Shown here in pieces: positions 21,316 to 33,700 of a stretch of DNA of 64,000 bases (position 1 is its first letter; every line of letters begins with the position of its first letter). Made by a program: the position numbers and the translations under genes. The stretch covers positions 5,767,245-5,831,244 of the forward strand of contig NC_049989.1 of NCBI RefSeq assembly GCF_000003815.2, read 5' to 3'. The DNA comes from Branchiostoma floridae. Taxonomy: Eukaryota > Chordata > Leptocardii > Amphioxiformes > Branchiostomatidae. A model generated the notes under the pieces. It did no database searches and had not been told where the DNA came from. It was given only the letters and a program-made list of their open reading frames with translations.

Positions 21316-21899
21316 TTAGCGCACGTTACTCGGTGTTTCAGTGGTAATTTCAATCTACGGTTCGTTACGCTTTGTGTCCACAGCACTATCTATGGCAATA
21401 CGTGCTACTCGTTTGGGTGATTGTTTCATTCTAGAACCTGGTTTCTGAACCACCAACAACACGCATAACAAGATTAACTACCTACACTGACTATCCATGA
21501 CGATGTTGATTTTGGCATTGTATTAACAAGATTACAGGACGACAAGTGTTGCTAGGGTGACTGGCATACAGGGTACAAATAACAGGTTCATTGCATACAT
21601 TACAGTCATTACGATTTGTGTTTTGATAGCAATGTGCCTATAACTAGGCGAGGCTATAAGTAGCCTAGCAAAATGTATATCTGTTTCGCTGTATGATGTA
21701 ATACAAACAAAGTTTAAAATGTTCTGCAAAAATAGTCATAGATAAATTCTACCTCGCTTGTAAATGCATTTCTCATTCTATATGTATTGGTAGAAACGTA
21801 GCTAATGTATATGTATATGTATGAAAGCAAATCTTTAACTATAATTCATAGCATATAAAGAGCAGTTGAATATATGAATGAAGACCTACCTTTTCTGTT

Positions 21900-23186
21900 T
21901 CACACTTTACTCTCCGGTATGACACGAACCCTGCCCGTTCTGACATCCTCGGACAATCCGGATGACATGGGATAGGCATATTTGTCCACGGCGTTCCCGA
22001 CGGAACCGTTCAGTTCATCCTCGAAAACGACGCCGGACGACGACTTATCCTCGTCCTCGTCGTCGATAGATTTGCCCGAGCTGAGAGAGGAGCTCCGGCG
22101 GGAGGAACTCCTCTTGGAGGTGGGCGTGGAGAAACCCATGATTTCCCGTGCAGAGGATCTAGGAGTCGGGATTTCGATGGTCGTGTTGAACTTCGAGTAA
22201 TCCACTTGGTATCTTCCATCCTCGATGGTGGTGATAGGCTCGAACCGATGTCCCCATTTAATCTCGTCGGGGGTGTAGGAGCTGCGGGCCTGCGTGGTCA
22301 TGCCGGTAGCTTCGACGGTCCCCTCCAGGATCACCACGACCTCGAAATCCCCCGCCAGAATCTCCTCAGGTGTCATGTCCCAGAAAGGACTGTCTTCGTC
22401 GATCTCGTGACACACTATAACGGGCGTCACCAGAAAAAGTCTGTCCAAACCATCGTCGTACCCTACATCTAAGTCTTCCTGTAACACCGGGATGAATTCA
22501 CCCTCCGGAGTGGTATAAGAACGAATTAACTGTGCGCGCACGTGCGCCTCTACTATGTGGCTTTTTCTCAAGTCCCCTACCCTAAACATCAGACACATGA
22601 CGCCGTCTCTCTTTGAAATGGTGCAGACGTTGCTGAACATCAGGGTGTGTGCCCGTTTCTTAGGTTGGGCTACCTTCGCGAAGATGCAGCCCAAGAGGAA
22701 GGCATTGATGATCAGACCGCAGATGCACTGTAGCAGCAAGAGAAACACCGCTTCCGGGCACTCCGGCGTGATGTGCCGTGAGCCGTAGCCGATTGTCGTC
22801 TGTGTTTCTACCGAGAAGAGGAAAGCTGACGTGAATCCGTACACTTGGTTCACACACGGCGTGAAGCCTTCCTCCTGAGGCTCGAAGTCTCCGTGGGCGA
22901 AACAGATGACCCACCAAATGAACCCGAAACACAACCAACTCGTGATGAACACCGAGCTGAAGATGAAGAGGTTGTATCGCCATTTTAGATCTATCACCGT
23001 CGTGAAGATGTCGACGAGATACCTGGTCGGCTCCCGAATATTTCCGTGAGAAACGTTACAGTGACCGTTCTTCTCCACGAATCTTTGCCGGACATGCTTC
23101 TTCTTCTTCTGCTTGAAGTCATGGTGTAGGAGTGGTGATTTGGAGTAGAGGTACTGGTCGGCTGTGAACGTCTTCCTGCCTAACAT
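21900..23186 (-). CDS. Inward-rectifier K+ channel, Kir2-like, gene 2 (428 aa, single exon)
   Basis: A plasma-membrane K+ channel subunit. It has the N-terminal box RQRFVEKNGHCNV, slide helix YLVDIFTTVIDLKWR, M1 (about 71-95), pore SVETQTTIGYG (filter 131-135), M2 (about 147-172) and a canonical cytoplasmic domain (RVGDLRKSHIVEAHVRAQL, CHEIDEDSPFWDM, FEVVVILEGTVEAT). The PIP2 cluster QPKKR (174-178) and both cytoplasmic Glu ring positions (213 and 288) are kept. The M2 rectification position is Asn161, as in weak rectifiers Kir1.1 and Kir6.2, rather than Asp. The tail has an SSSRRSSSLSSGKS phosphorylation-prone stretch, an acidic patch and the end PESKV. The frame stays open about 100 bp upstream of the ATG without another Met, so an upstream exon extending the N-terminus is possible. 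Confidence 0.94.
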   Translation of the reverse strand: MLGRKTFTADQYLYSKSPLLHHDFKQKKKKHVRQRFVEKNGHCNVSHGNIREPTRYLVDIFTTVIDLKWRYNLFIFSSVFITSWLCFGFIWWVICFAHGDFEPQEEGFTPCVNQVYGFTSAFLFSVETQTTIGYGSRHITPECPEAVFLLLLQCICGLIINAFLLGCIFAKVAQPKKRAHTLMFSNVCTISKRDGVMCLMFRVGDLRKSHIVEAHVRAQLIRSYTTPEGEFIPVLQEDLDVGYDDGLDRLFLVTPVIVCHEIDEDSPFWDMTPEEILAGDFEVVVILEGTVEATGMTTQARSSYTPDEIKWGHRFEPITTIEDGRYQVDYSKFNTTIEIPTPRSSAREIMGFSTPTSKRSSSRRSSSLSSGKSIDDEDEDKSSSGVVFEDELNGSVGNAVDKYAYPMSSGLSEDVRTGRVRVIPESKV

Positions 23187-25204
23187 GGTGCCGCAGTCTC
23201 CGTTTCTGAAGTGTTGCCACGCCGGGAATCGGGCTTTCTTCGGGACCAGTCCCCGGGATCTCGGCCGCTCTCGCCTTACGTTGGTCTAGATCAAAACAAA
23301 GAAGTCAACAGCATGTCAGTTAGAACCGAACCGATCTAGTGCCATTGGCGCTGGGCGGTTAGAACTGCTTGACCTAGAGGCAAAGTTCACGCATGGCAGT
23401 CTGCAGCGAAGACGCCGCTCAGATCTTCAGATCTCTACCGTCAACAAATATCAGCTCGGGGCGATTAGCGCAGGGTTGCTGAACGTCGTGACGACGTCAT
23501 CAAGATACTGGCCATACTTACCAGACATACCAGGAAACAGTTGGAACAACAGTCCGGGTACATGATACCCGCTACCATGCCAAAACACGCCGGCCAAGGT
23601 ATTAATATCTATAGGGAAATGCCTGTCCCGGGAAACGTCTGACTTTAATACCTATAACGTTATACATGTTTCCGTTTTCCACAAAACGTTGGATACATTA
23701 CATCCCTGACTGTCCACAGTTAATGTTGCTCTGGATACACAATGTGAAAGTCTGCCCGTTTCTTTAGACAGAAAAAGACCGGGTATCTAAGTCCTGGGAT
23801 CAGACTTGTAAACCATTACAGACTTGCAGAGGATATAGAACGTTGATAGTGTATCTAAGATAGCCCGTATATCCTGTGGTCATAATTGAGCACACACAAA
23901 AAAAGAGTTTATTGGACTACACGTCTTTACTCTACTCCCAGACCGATCCGACTGCAAAGAAGTTGAAAACTTTATGAAAATATGACTTTAAAGTCGTTTT
24001 TGTCAGACGTAATTTCATACGGTAATTCTCCTTGTGTGTCATCAATTTGTGATTATTTGTAACGTAATCAAAAGATTAACAAAACGTAAGCAAAACTCCA
24101 ACTCATCGTATATGTAACTTCACTCAGGGACCTCTTAAGTTTACACGCCAAGGTTACTGTCCTTAGCATCTAAGTTCAAAATCGCCACGAGAAATCTAAA
24201 TAAGCAAGACCTTCGTTTGCGCTGGACAAATATTTCCTACCCGTCCGGCTGTTATCCGCGTCGGGACAAAAATAGCCAACAGTCTCCTATGGGGCTGAAA
24301 CAACGCCGACTAGGCAGGGCCGGCAAGTCGTGACTTCTGCGATGTATGGCAAACTTCGCGCATAATTTTCTGGCTCAAGAGGTGCAGAGAATATTTACCT
24401 GTAGCCCCGATAGTCCATAGAGACGTGTTGGTTGTGTAAGAGTGACATCTGGCTCGGAGCAGGGGGAACGCGTGCCCGACTGCAGCGAACAGGACGGTTC
24501 TGGGGAGGGCTGGCCCGACCTTGGTGGTAAAAGGGCATCACATAACCCCGAGTCCCTCCTTTGGTGGAATGGTCCAAACACGGTTAGGGGGAGGTCTAGA
24601 GAAGTTGTCGTCATTATTTTGTTTTCCACACGCGCAAACTGACAGGTCAGCAGTAAACGATGCCCTTTGTCGCCGTTCGATCGGATCTGCGGTCAGGTTT
24701 TTGAGAGCACGACGCCAGGCCTGAATCCCGCACTGTTGTAGTACTCAGTGTAAAGTCTGTGTTGATCAGTGGGTTAAAAGCATGTATCGATCGGTTCCGA
24801 CCTTTTTTCATGCATTAACTTCAGCCTTGTGGGAAAAGTCGTTTGGTGGAATTAATCACCTGGTTCTATTTGTAGCTAAAGCTTCAAGGTTCAAGTCTCA
24901 TTTGGCGCTGTCACAGTCCTGTGATTTCCGGCACACTGACAGACATGTGGGATGACATTTATCTGTAGTTGACTGAAAATGGGTTCTTTTTGTAAGGACA
25001 TGAACTCATTGTTTGGTCCACATGCCAGCCTAAGCGCTGTTGTTGCTCATTTGGTGAAGAATTGTGTCATCTGCAGCCACATCTGTTATATAGATTTATG
25101 TAGTGAAGATAGGTAAGCGGATTATTCCATTACAACCGTGGTACTTGGTTAGGCACATATCACGTATATGTGTCAGTCAACATAAAGTCGGTTGTGAAAA
25201 TTCA

Positions 25205-25435
25205 TTGCTTTGGATAGCCCGCACGTCCGTCTGTCTGTCCGTCTGTATATCTATCTGTGTGCCCGTTTGTATGTCTATATGTGCGTCTGTCTGTGCATGT
25301 GTGTATCTGTCTATGTGTCTATCTGTGTGTCCGTCTGTGTGTCTATCTATGTGTCCGTCTGTGTGTCTATCTGTTTGTCTGTTTGTGTGTGTGTCCATAT
25401 TTGTGTCTGTTTGGGTGTCTGTCTTTTTACGTTTC
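25205..25435 (+). repeat. Imperfect (GTCT/GTGTCTAT)n microsatellite
   Basis: Dense gtctgt, gtgtctatct and gtccgtctgt words over about 230 bp. Frames here are low-complexity. Confidence 0.85.
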
Positions 25436-25917
25436 TACGATTCACATGTACATGTGTATAATGGCTTTGCCATGCATCCTCTGCACTGTTATTTTGTCTA
25501 TGGGCCTGGAAGGCTCGCATAGCAGTGTGGGCAAAGGGTTCAAATTTGCCATCTCGAATTGCCTAGTATCATAATTGTTTTGCGTGTAAACAATATTCCG
25601 TTAAAATCCCTTTCATGATCAGACCGTGGGTGAAAATTGCGCAAGTACGGCGCCCCAAACAGTTGACTCGGTACTAATGAATCCGTCGCTAGTGTGACTC
25701 ATGGACCGTACAATTTAATCCCCATCTTATGTCGCAAAAATAAATGGCAATTTGGCTTCACACAACGCGCTGTGTTTTTGTGATTAGCCAGTTAGGCAGA
25801 AGCGACTGTAGGATTGAGTGATCTATGGTGTACGTACCGTAAGATGTCACATGGTTAGTGCATCAAAACGCTACAGGGTGAATTTAGATAGGTTGGGCAG
25901 GTTTTCCGTAGCCTACT

Positions 25918-25962
25918 CATCCAATCAATTAATCAATCAATCAATCAATCAATCAATCAGTT

Positions 25963-25995
<33 letters not shown>

Positions 25996-25998
25996 TTC
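25918..25998 (+). repeat. (AATC)n microsatellite
   Basis: About 19 tandem aatc tetramers with minor variants. Confidence 0.92.
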
Positions 25999-26008
25999 AA
26001 AGAAATAC

Positions 26009-26056
26009 ACACACACAAACACACACACATGCACACTCACACACACACACACACAA
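26009..26056 (+). repeat. (CA)n microsatellite
   Basis: acacac runs with a few interruptions. Confidence 0.85.
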
Positions 26057-26062
26057 ATTAGA

Positions 26063-26169
26063 CATTAAGGTTGTAGTATACTCAATCCACTGGATAAGTT
26101 TTGTAAAGTTACAACTTACTTTTAAAACGTACAGAACTTATCAAGTGGCTTGAGTACTACACCTTGTAG
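26063..26169. mobile_element. Short foldback MITE
   Basis: ttaaggttgtagtatactca at the left is matched inverted by gagtactacaccttgta at the right. The stem extends through ccactggataagtt and aacttatcaagtgg. It is about 107 bp in all. Confidence 0.7.
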
Positions 26170-27469
26170 CACTGTAGCACACATTATCACACAGGGCAGA
26201 CATGGTAACGTAATATATATAGGATGAAATGTACTATAAAATGCTAGCATACAAAATGCCATATTTTCCTGTGTCATTTTAACATAAGTTAGCATTTTTT
26301 TCTCACCTTGCATCTTTCTTTCTTCTCCACCAGGTACAGTGGCATTCTGGGTCCAGGGAATCCTCAGTTGTCTAAGATGAGAAGATGGTAGAAATCTCCG
26401 TCATCGATTTCGTAAAAGACAAAACTTGAAGAAGAGACAGCTCTCACAGTAGTGCAAAGCAAAGGAATGGACCAGATAACGCAAAAGGTGCGCTTAAATG
26501 CTGAATGTTTAATTCTTTTTACCAACGGTTCTAATGACAGATCCACAAAACAATGTCCTTTTGCGAATCAGATAAATAATGAAGTGATGAACGTTTTTGC
26601 ACTTTTCACCCCTTGCTTTGTCGCATATGCAAATGTTGGGACCAAACCGGTCCAACAGGTTTACGGGTCACTGTTTCGAGAACTGTCAATAAAGCCGTGA
26701 ATAAGAAGAGTTAGAAAAGAAAACAAGTGGATATTCTAAGTATTCAGCAGGACAGTTCGGCTAATCTAAAGAGTGAACAAGTAGTTTTAGAATATGGATA
26801 CATGAAATATAGACATATTTCTTTACAAATGTAAAATTTGGCAAAGTACAGAACGTGACTGCGTTACTATTTCTTTCGTCGAATCTTGGGTATCTCGAGG
26901 TACAAATGTACTTTGAAAACAGTTGAACAGTCACCATAGTATTTCAGCGTATATTACACCTTTCTATTATGTCTCTGGTCGTCGAATAGAGTCTATTTTT
27001 AAAAGTATGGCCATTCTACTTGAAAGTACATGTACGTTGTTACCCAAGCCCTCCCCACCGCCACTTTTGGCATTACGTAACAAGTTACTGACAACCCTTA
27101 CACCTGGATACCTTCTTTGCCCATAAAGTCTATATCCGAGTGTTAGAATACTTAAACCGCTTAAGACTTACCTTAGAGCATTAGAGAAAGCCCGTGCGAC
27201 TTACAGGCTGTCTTTCTATCATTCTACAGGTCACTCGCGGGAACAAAGAGTTCTAGACAATAGGGAAGACGGGTGGTGTCGGTGACGCAACAACATTTGT
27301 CTGAAAACGAGGGCTCCTTTTAACCCCCGCTGTGCTTAGTCACGTGATATGGCATCTTTGTAAACCCTGTCCAACTTACAGAAAGCAGGGAAAGTTTCTG
27401 TAGGATTAATTACGTTAAGCTAGCAAAGTCAAAGATCACAAGGTGTTTTGTTTTCTTCAAAGTGATCAA

Positions 27470-27754
27470 GTCGGCCTTTCTCTCGGTCTGTCGGTCTGTT
27501 TCTCTTTCTGTCTGTCTCTCTCTCTCTGTCTGTTTGTATCTCTCTGTCTGCCTCTGCCTACGTCTATCTGCAGCTGCCTGCCTGTCTCTCTATCTATCTG
27601 TCTGTCTCTGTCTGTCTGTCTGTCTGTCTGTATCTCTCTGTCTGCCTCTGCCTTAGTCTATCGGCAGCTGCCTGCCCGTCTCTCTATCTATCTGTCTGTC
27701 TCTGTCTGTGTCTGTGTCTCTGTCAGTCTCTCTCTCTGTCTGTATCTGCCTGCC

Positions 27755-27789
<35 letters not shown>

Positions 27790-27830
27790 GTCTGTAGATC
27801 TGTCTGTCTGTCTGTCTCTCGTATCTCGGC
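27470..27830 (+). repeat. (TCTG)n microsatellite
   Basis: About 360 bp of tctg/tctc tetramers, including an internal duplication of a ctgcctctgcct...gcagctgcctgcc block. Confidence 0.92.
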
Positions 27831-28494
27831 TGTTATCTCGCTTAATCCAATTGCAACATGTACGCTACTTGCCGGTGACCACAGGCCCACATTATTTCAC
27901 ACTGTTCATTCAAAAGAGCGAGCAATTTCCCCATACAGTGCACAAAACCCGTACATAGCGTCTGTTCTCTCTGTCAAGACCAGTGGGGGATTAACTCCTA
28001 AGTGAACAGAACTGGCTCGAGATTACTTTGATTCTCTTTTTTCTTGGCACGAACAAGATTATCTTTCAGGTTAAGGTAAGGAGTAGTCAACACAATACAG
28101 AGGCGTCAGACAGTTTGCTTTTAAATTTGTGGCTGTCAGTTTACAGAATTAGCGTTAAAACAGTGAATAATTGATGTCATCTGACACTGACGTTGTTAAG
28201 GCCCGTGTCACGACTGCTGAGATGACAACTATAGACATTTCTTTGCCCTGAAATCTGCTTAGTCCACAAAGCTAGTCTATAGGGACGTGTTATGTCGTGC
28301 TAAATAACGTGACCTGATATAACCTTTCACAATGGATGCTGGGTATCATTCGTTTGTTCGTAAATAGTGCACGGTGCCACATAGAGCAGCAAGGGGTTCC
28401 TTGCTGTTTCAATAGTAGCATATTACCACAGGGACAGGTTGCTATCCATTCCCTTTCAATGAGACACCTCGTCCAACACGGGACCACCGTTAAG

Positions 28495-28691
28495 GCTTAG
28501 GTCACATTTCCAAACCGAGGCCCGGCCGGGATGTTTCAAGACATGAAAAATTAAAATGTATAGCTAGAAATATATACACATGATGCCCATGAATTTCATT
28601 TTGACATTTTGTATATTTTGATGTCTTTCATATCCTTCTTTTCGCTCCCGAAAACTGCCCGACCGGGCCCCGGTTTGGAAATGCCTAACCT
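28495..28691. mobile_element. MITE, CGGGnCCCGGCCGGG family, copy 3
   Basis: The left end ggtcacatttccaaaccgag and the right end gaccgggccccggtttggaa form inverted repeats matching the two copies at 5742-6102. It abuts a SINE at its right end. Confidence 0.75.
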
Positions 28692-28692
28692 T

Positions 28693-28835
28693 TTACGCCC
28701 CTTCCAAAAGACGGGTGCAGCCCCAACCGAGATGCCCTGCCCAGGATTGAACCTGGGCCTTCCTGGTACCAACTTGTTGGAACGAGAATCAATTGTCAGA
28801 CTGCTACCAGTCGAGCCACAAGGGCATTCTATAAG
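28693..28835 (-). mobile_element. tRNA-derived SINE
   Basis: The minus strand has an A box (TGGCTCGACTGGTAGCAG, 28801-28818), a B box (GGTTCAATCCTGG, in 28741-28755) and then a CTCGGTTGGGGCTGCACCCG tail. The A-B spacing and lack of a proper anticodon arm rule out a functional tRNA. Confidence 0.7.
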
Positions 28836-30592
28836 CTATAAGATATCCTTTCCATCCGCGTCATCAGGTCATGATATTTCACTTATAAGAGTTTCTATTG
28901 AAAAAGTGGTATAAATATGTAAATTCCACCCACAGACAGATGTAAAGTTAGTTCAGTAAAGTTTAATACACCAAACGTTGCTTGTTTGGACGCTCAATAC
29001 ATAAAATAATACATGTATATACATGTGCTCTCTGTTCTTATCTAGATGTAACTAACATATATGGATTCGTTCCTACAATAATGTATATACTTGTTCCACC
29101 AATGTATTCAGTATATGTTCAAAGTGATTCCATTTACATGTTCATTTGTACTGTATAAAGCTACCATTGTGTGTGAACACAATGAACTAAACAACATCCA
29201 GGAATCACAGACTAACTATAAATTAATGCAGGTAACTTTTACATTCTATAGAAATATTTACAGCCATACATTTCAGTTGATTGTTCTTCTCAAAACTATG
29301 ATAAGCTTTCTTTCCGAACACATTGCATAGAGTTCGAGTATCTTATAAAGTATATATCCCTATAGCTTCCTCATAGTAAAGATCATGCTTGTTTTGTTTT
29401 CAGACAACGGCTATTGACACATTTGTGCCGAAAACCGTTCTAAATTGTAAGATTGCGAAAGTTTCTTGTCTGAATATCTGCTGACAAAACTGCCCCGCAG
29501 AATATATCCTGGTTCCATCTTTGACTAAACAATGTGTTTAATGTTTTCTTACAGTAGTTTTCAGGGACAACCCCTTCGTCGGCTTGGAATTTTAAGAGTG
29601 AAACCTTCATTTAAAGTTCTCCATTATTTATCACCATAATCTTCGAATTAGGGAATAAGAGCACTTTGTAACATTGTAACGTTTACATCTATATTTGGAA
29701 TGTGTTTGTTTTACAAAAGTATCTTCCATCAAAAAATATAGGTACACTTTGTGCCAAGGTAGAAAACCGCCTCCCAAGTATAAACGTAGCGCCTTTTATC
29801 AAATGTCACAAACCAGAGGCCAATCTCTCTTACATCATCAATTTGCTGTTATGTCACGGGCTATACCAATACCAGATTCAGGGGTAAATGTAGTTGTACA
29901 TGAAGGCTTAGTATTCCTAAATGAATCGAAAGCTCACTTCAAAGACCTTACCCTGAACCATTTTGCAATGAATGGTATAGCCCTAACGTCACTTACTCTG
30001 GCCATAGCATTAGTAGCTGCCTTCCGCGCATGCGTGTTGCCTCGTTGGGCTGGTTTCACCGCGTTGAGTCGCAATGATCCCTTCTCTGACGCGCATGCTC
30101 ATTTATGCCTTCTCTTCTATGACGTTTCTTAAAGCAGCCACTTGAATTTTACACTTATCAGTAAAAGCTGCACCTCGTGGTTTTAAAGGGGGTGGGTGAT
30201 GTATGTGTTTGTTCGCATCAGGTTGGATGCTAACTTGACTTGCTAACTTAGTTGAACATATTTACATTCGTATTCGTATTTCATTATCTGTATGCCATAT
30301 TACCGGGTTGCCATTTTGTATGTCACAGTAAAAAGCTTCCGGCCCTAGAGCGTCGCCAAAAAGAAATTCTAATTTGAAAAGAGGACCGATAAAAATGTGC
30401 AGTTTTCCGTCTTTGAGTCAGTGTGAACACATGCCTTGGAAACAGTGACTTTCCCTTTAAAACACACGGAGTGCAGCTTTAAAATAGCCTCTGGTCAGGC
30501 GCTCTCCGATCGTAACATTTCCTTCTCAACATAGAGGAACTACAACATGGACGTTAAACGTGTTGTCTATGTACAAGTGAACCTGATGAAAT

Positions 30593-30798
30593 TTAAGGTT
30601 CTTTCTTCACCGTAACCCCTGCAATGGGCTGACAGAACTGGTAGACAAGTCTCTGGGAGATGTCCGTCTTCTTGATGATGCCCTTGCGGTAGTACTGCCG
30701 GATGGAGCGGGACAGTTTGTCATAGTTCATGGCCGGACGGTTCTTCCGGAGACCCCACAGCCGAGCCACCTCCACCGAGTCTTCGATTTTGAAAATGC
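30593..30798 (-). CDS. SPDEF-like last exon, ETS recognition helix
   Basis: It carries [20 protein letters not shown] with the two DNA-contacting Arg of helix 3 (SRSIRQYY) and the SPDEF-type ending ISQRLVYQF. It ends VTVKKEP before the TAA, a short C-terminal extension with a psi-K-x-E motif. Confidence 0.92.
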
Positions 30799-33700
30799 CT
30801 GGACGAGAAAAATAAACATGTTGAGATCAGTTTTTTTTAATCCATTCTCAAATGCGTCAACGTGAGAAGAAACAAAATCAAATTCGCAGGCTTTTCAAAT
30901 ACACACCCACCCTCTTATTCACTCAGACAAACCATTATTTTTTTTACTGGATTTCACGTCCTATTAAAGAGACATCGTCAAGTGTCTTTTGTCTCTAAAG
31001 GTGCGCTCCCACCGCACTTGTGTCAAGTTTGCATCACTGTGGAGTTCGTTCACTGCGTCACTGTTTTGTTATTTTCTCCGATCTTTATAATTTAGATATT
31101 GCGTAATACGTAAAAGTATGACTTTGAAGACGACAAAATACACAAAAAGAAAGAAAATTTGTTCTTTATCTCTGAAATTCATTGAGTATCTTTCGAACCC
31201 CGCAGTGACGCAAGTTAAACACAAGTGCGGTGGGAGCGCACCTTCAGGCAGACATTATATGTCAGCTCTTTCAGTAGAACGAAATCGAAACGACACGAAC
31301 AATCATTAATGCCTCGTGCATCGAAACTGCATGTACTGTCCAACTCCAAGAGCTGTTCTGCAAAAGATTTCATAGATTTTCTGATTGTACGCATCTCTAG
31401 ACATAGTATTGTATGATGAGTATTAAAGCTAATAACATGTTTTGTCAATTTTATCTGATATTCTTCAGTACCGTATTTTAAAGTATTAAAATGTTTGGGA
31501 TCAATGAGTGCATCACTGTAAAAGTCAACGTATTCCATGTGGCTTTGTTGTAACATGCAAGTTGACTTTTGAAAACTCAAACTAAAATGAAAGCTTGTTA
31601 GACTCCAATAATGCCATACCTGCGTCTCTATCTATCCAGCGGATACAGTGGCTGTAGGACTCGGGCTGGAGCAGCAACTCTTTCAGGAACTGCCACAGGT
31701 GGATACCCGCTGCAACAAACAACACGGGAAAATTGATTAAAAATTGATTATTTGTTAAAACTTTACGCCAGTTGCTACTCAATGACGAAAGTTGAAGCAC
31801 GTACAATATTTATCAAACGGCGTATTTTCAGTAAAATACATCAAACACAGGGCGGAGTATTGAAAATGTGTCTTTGTCTTACCTTGATGGTTCGGAGTCA
31901 TGGACGTTATGGGTCCTATTGCTGGTCGGTCCGTTACTGAAAATGCAGGACATATTTCGTTAGGAGTGTCACGGCACATGGTTACATGTGCAAAATTACC
32001 CCAACTGTTTGTCACGTGAAATCCGAACAGGAAAATATTGAACGTGTATTCTCTGATTGATACTTACAGCCTTTAACGCCATTACAAGACGGAGGGGGAG
32101 AGGTCCGCTCTTCTTTCACTGTGGTTGGACTTGATAGGTCGTCTGCAAATAAGATTGAACATTCGTCAATAATTTCATCAGGTTGGAAAATCACAGACTT
32201 AGATGACAGACGGTCACCAAACGTCAGCTCTTGTAAATACATGTAGAGTGTGGTTGTGAAGCAACAAAAAAACTGTTCTCCGAGACTGGACGATCAAAAT
32301 ATTCCGCTCTTGTGGTAGAAGCATCGGCTGTGGACAGTGTATTTTCTGTTTCGCACATTTTCTCTGAACTATATGAATAGAGATACGGCTACACAGTATG
32401 GAAGGTTGAGGAGGGAAGGAAGGGATGCTGTAATAGAGCATATATTTCATGATACATTGTACATATAGGATAGTATTTCTATTCGAAAATGCTCACCTTT
32501 GTCAAGATCTTCTTCTTCGCTCTCTGGGAAAATGTGTAGGCCTGCTATCCGCGACGCTGCGTGAGAGAAAAAAATATTATAAGCTATATAAAGAGAAGGA
32601 AACTGAGTATCTAACTTGGCCGAGTCTTTTGAAGGAGCAAGTATGTCACAAGATCCTATGATAGCATAAGATAGTATCAAAAGCTACCAGAGGAGTGAAA
32701 CCGGCCTAGAGGTGTGTTTGGCTACCGGAGATCTGCCGTCACAGAAACAGGGAGGAGCATTTTTATTCAACAATGGTGTAGCTGCCCCATCCTTCGGTCA
32801 TTTTAACAGCTACACGAATATCCGTGGTGCTAAAGATTTTAATAGCGACTCACGCCTTTATCCTGTAGCCAAACACACTCCTAGGCCGGCTTGACTCCTC
32901 TGACAGGTTTTGATACTATCTTCTGCTACCGTAGCGTAGGATCTGCTTGGAGATTACGTCAACAGTACGCACCTGTCTTCCAGACGTCAAGGTGAGCATA
33001 CATGATGTCGCCGCAGCGTGGCGCTCTAAAACGGAAGTCGTCCTCGCTGAGCATGCACAGCGTGACGCCACTCATGCGGAAGTAGTCGAGGTTGAGCGGA
33101 GGGAGTCTATACTGGTGGAGGGTCCACAACAGCCACTTTTCTACATGCTCCACCGTCCAGTAGTGGGGATCTGTCAGGAAAGGGATTTCAAAGATCGTTA
33201 CTGTCAGATTTCCGGCCGACTCGACTCACTTCTGATGCTACTTGCCCGTTAGGTCACGTAGTCAGGAGTAAGTAGGTCAGTTTTGCTGAAGAAGGCTATA
33301 GATGTATAAATCATTGGTCGGTAATGGTGATTATACATTACATTTATCGAAATGTTGATCGCATTAGTTATGAACATAGATGAACTTTCATTCCAGGCCC
33401 ATGATTTTAGCAGTATAACAGAAATATCGCAAGGTGACAGTACTCAAGCAACAGGACAAATTTTGGAAACCGTTAGATGTTTCAGGTAGCAACTACGACC
33501 TTTCGTCATTGACAATGTATAAGATTTGGTGTCCAACAATGTCATTACCGAAAGGTAGTGGATTCTACGTGAAACGTCTTACTGATTCTATCCCGGAGTT
33601 GCTTGAGGAACCGTATATGCCTTGTGTGTCTTATTTTCTGGATGTCTAACTTTTATCGACGTAACAGCAATAACACATAAAAGAAGGAATAAATCGAGAG

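Larger units (their letters stand above)
16093..21899. other. Intergenic region between the two Kir genes
   Basis: No gene is supported. It holds a short tandem repeat (18150-18255), an assembly gap in a palindrome, two PIF/Harbinger-like MITEs and a LINE 3' fossil. CpG-containing sequence at 16093-16500 is the likely 5' region of Kir gene 1. Confidence 0.6.
23187..30592. other. Intergenic region, Kir gene 2 to SPDEF-like gene
   Basis: No gene is supported over 7.4 kb. It contains several microsatellites (25.2, 25.9, 26.0 and 27.5 kb), a small foldback MITE, one copy of the CGGG MITE family and a tRNA-type SINE. A 145-codon frame at 29695-30132 has no recognisable motif and ordinary intergenic composition, so I do not call it. 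Confidence 0.6.

Noticed and set aside
27443-27958. 171-codon + ORF of Ser/Leu/Cys/Val
   Set aside because: It is a translation of the (TCTG)n microsatellite.
29695-30132. 145-codon + ORF
   Set aside because: No motif, no signal peptide, no splice support, and composition like the surrounding intergenic DNA.
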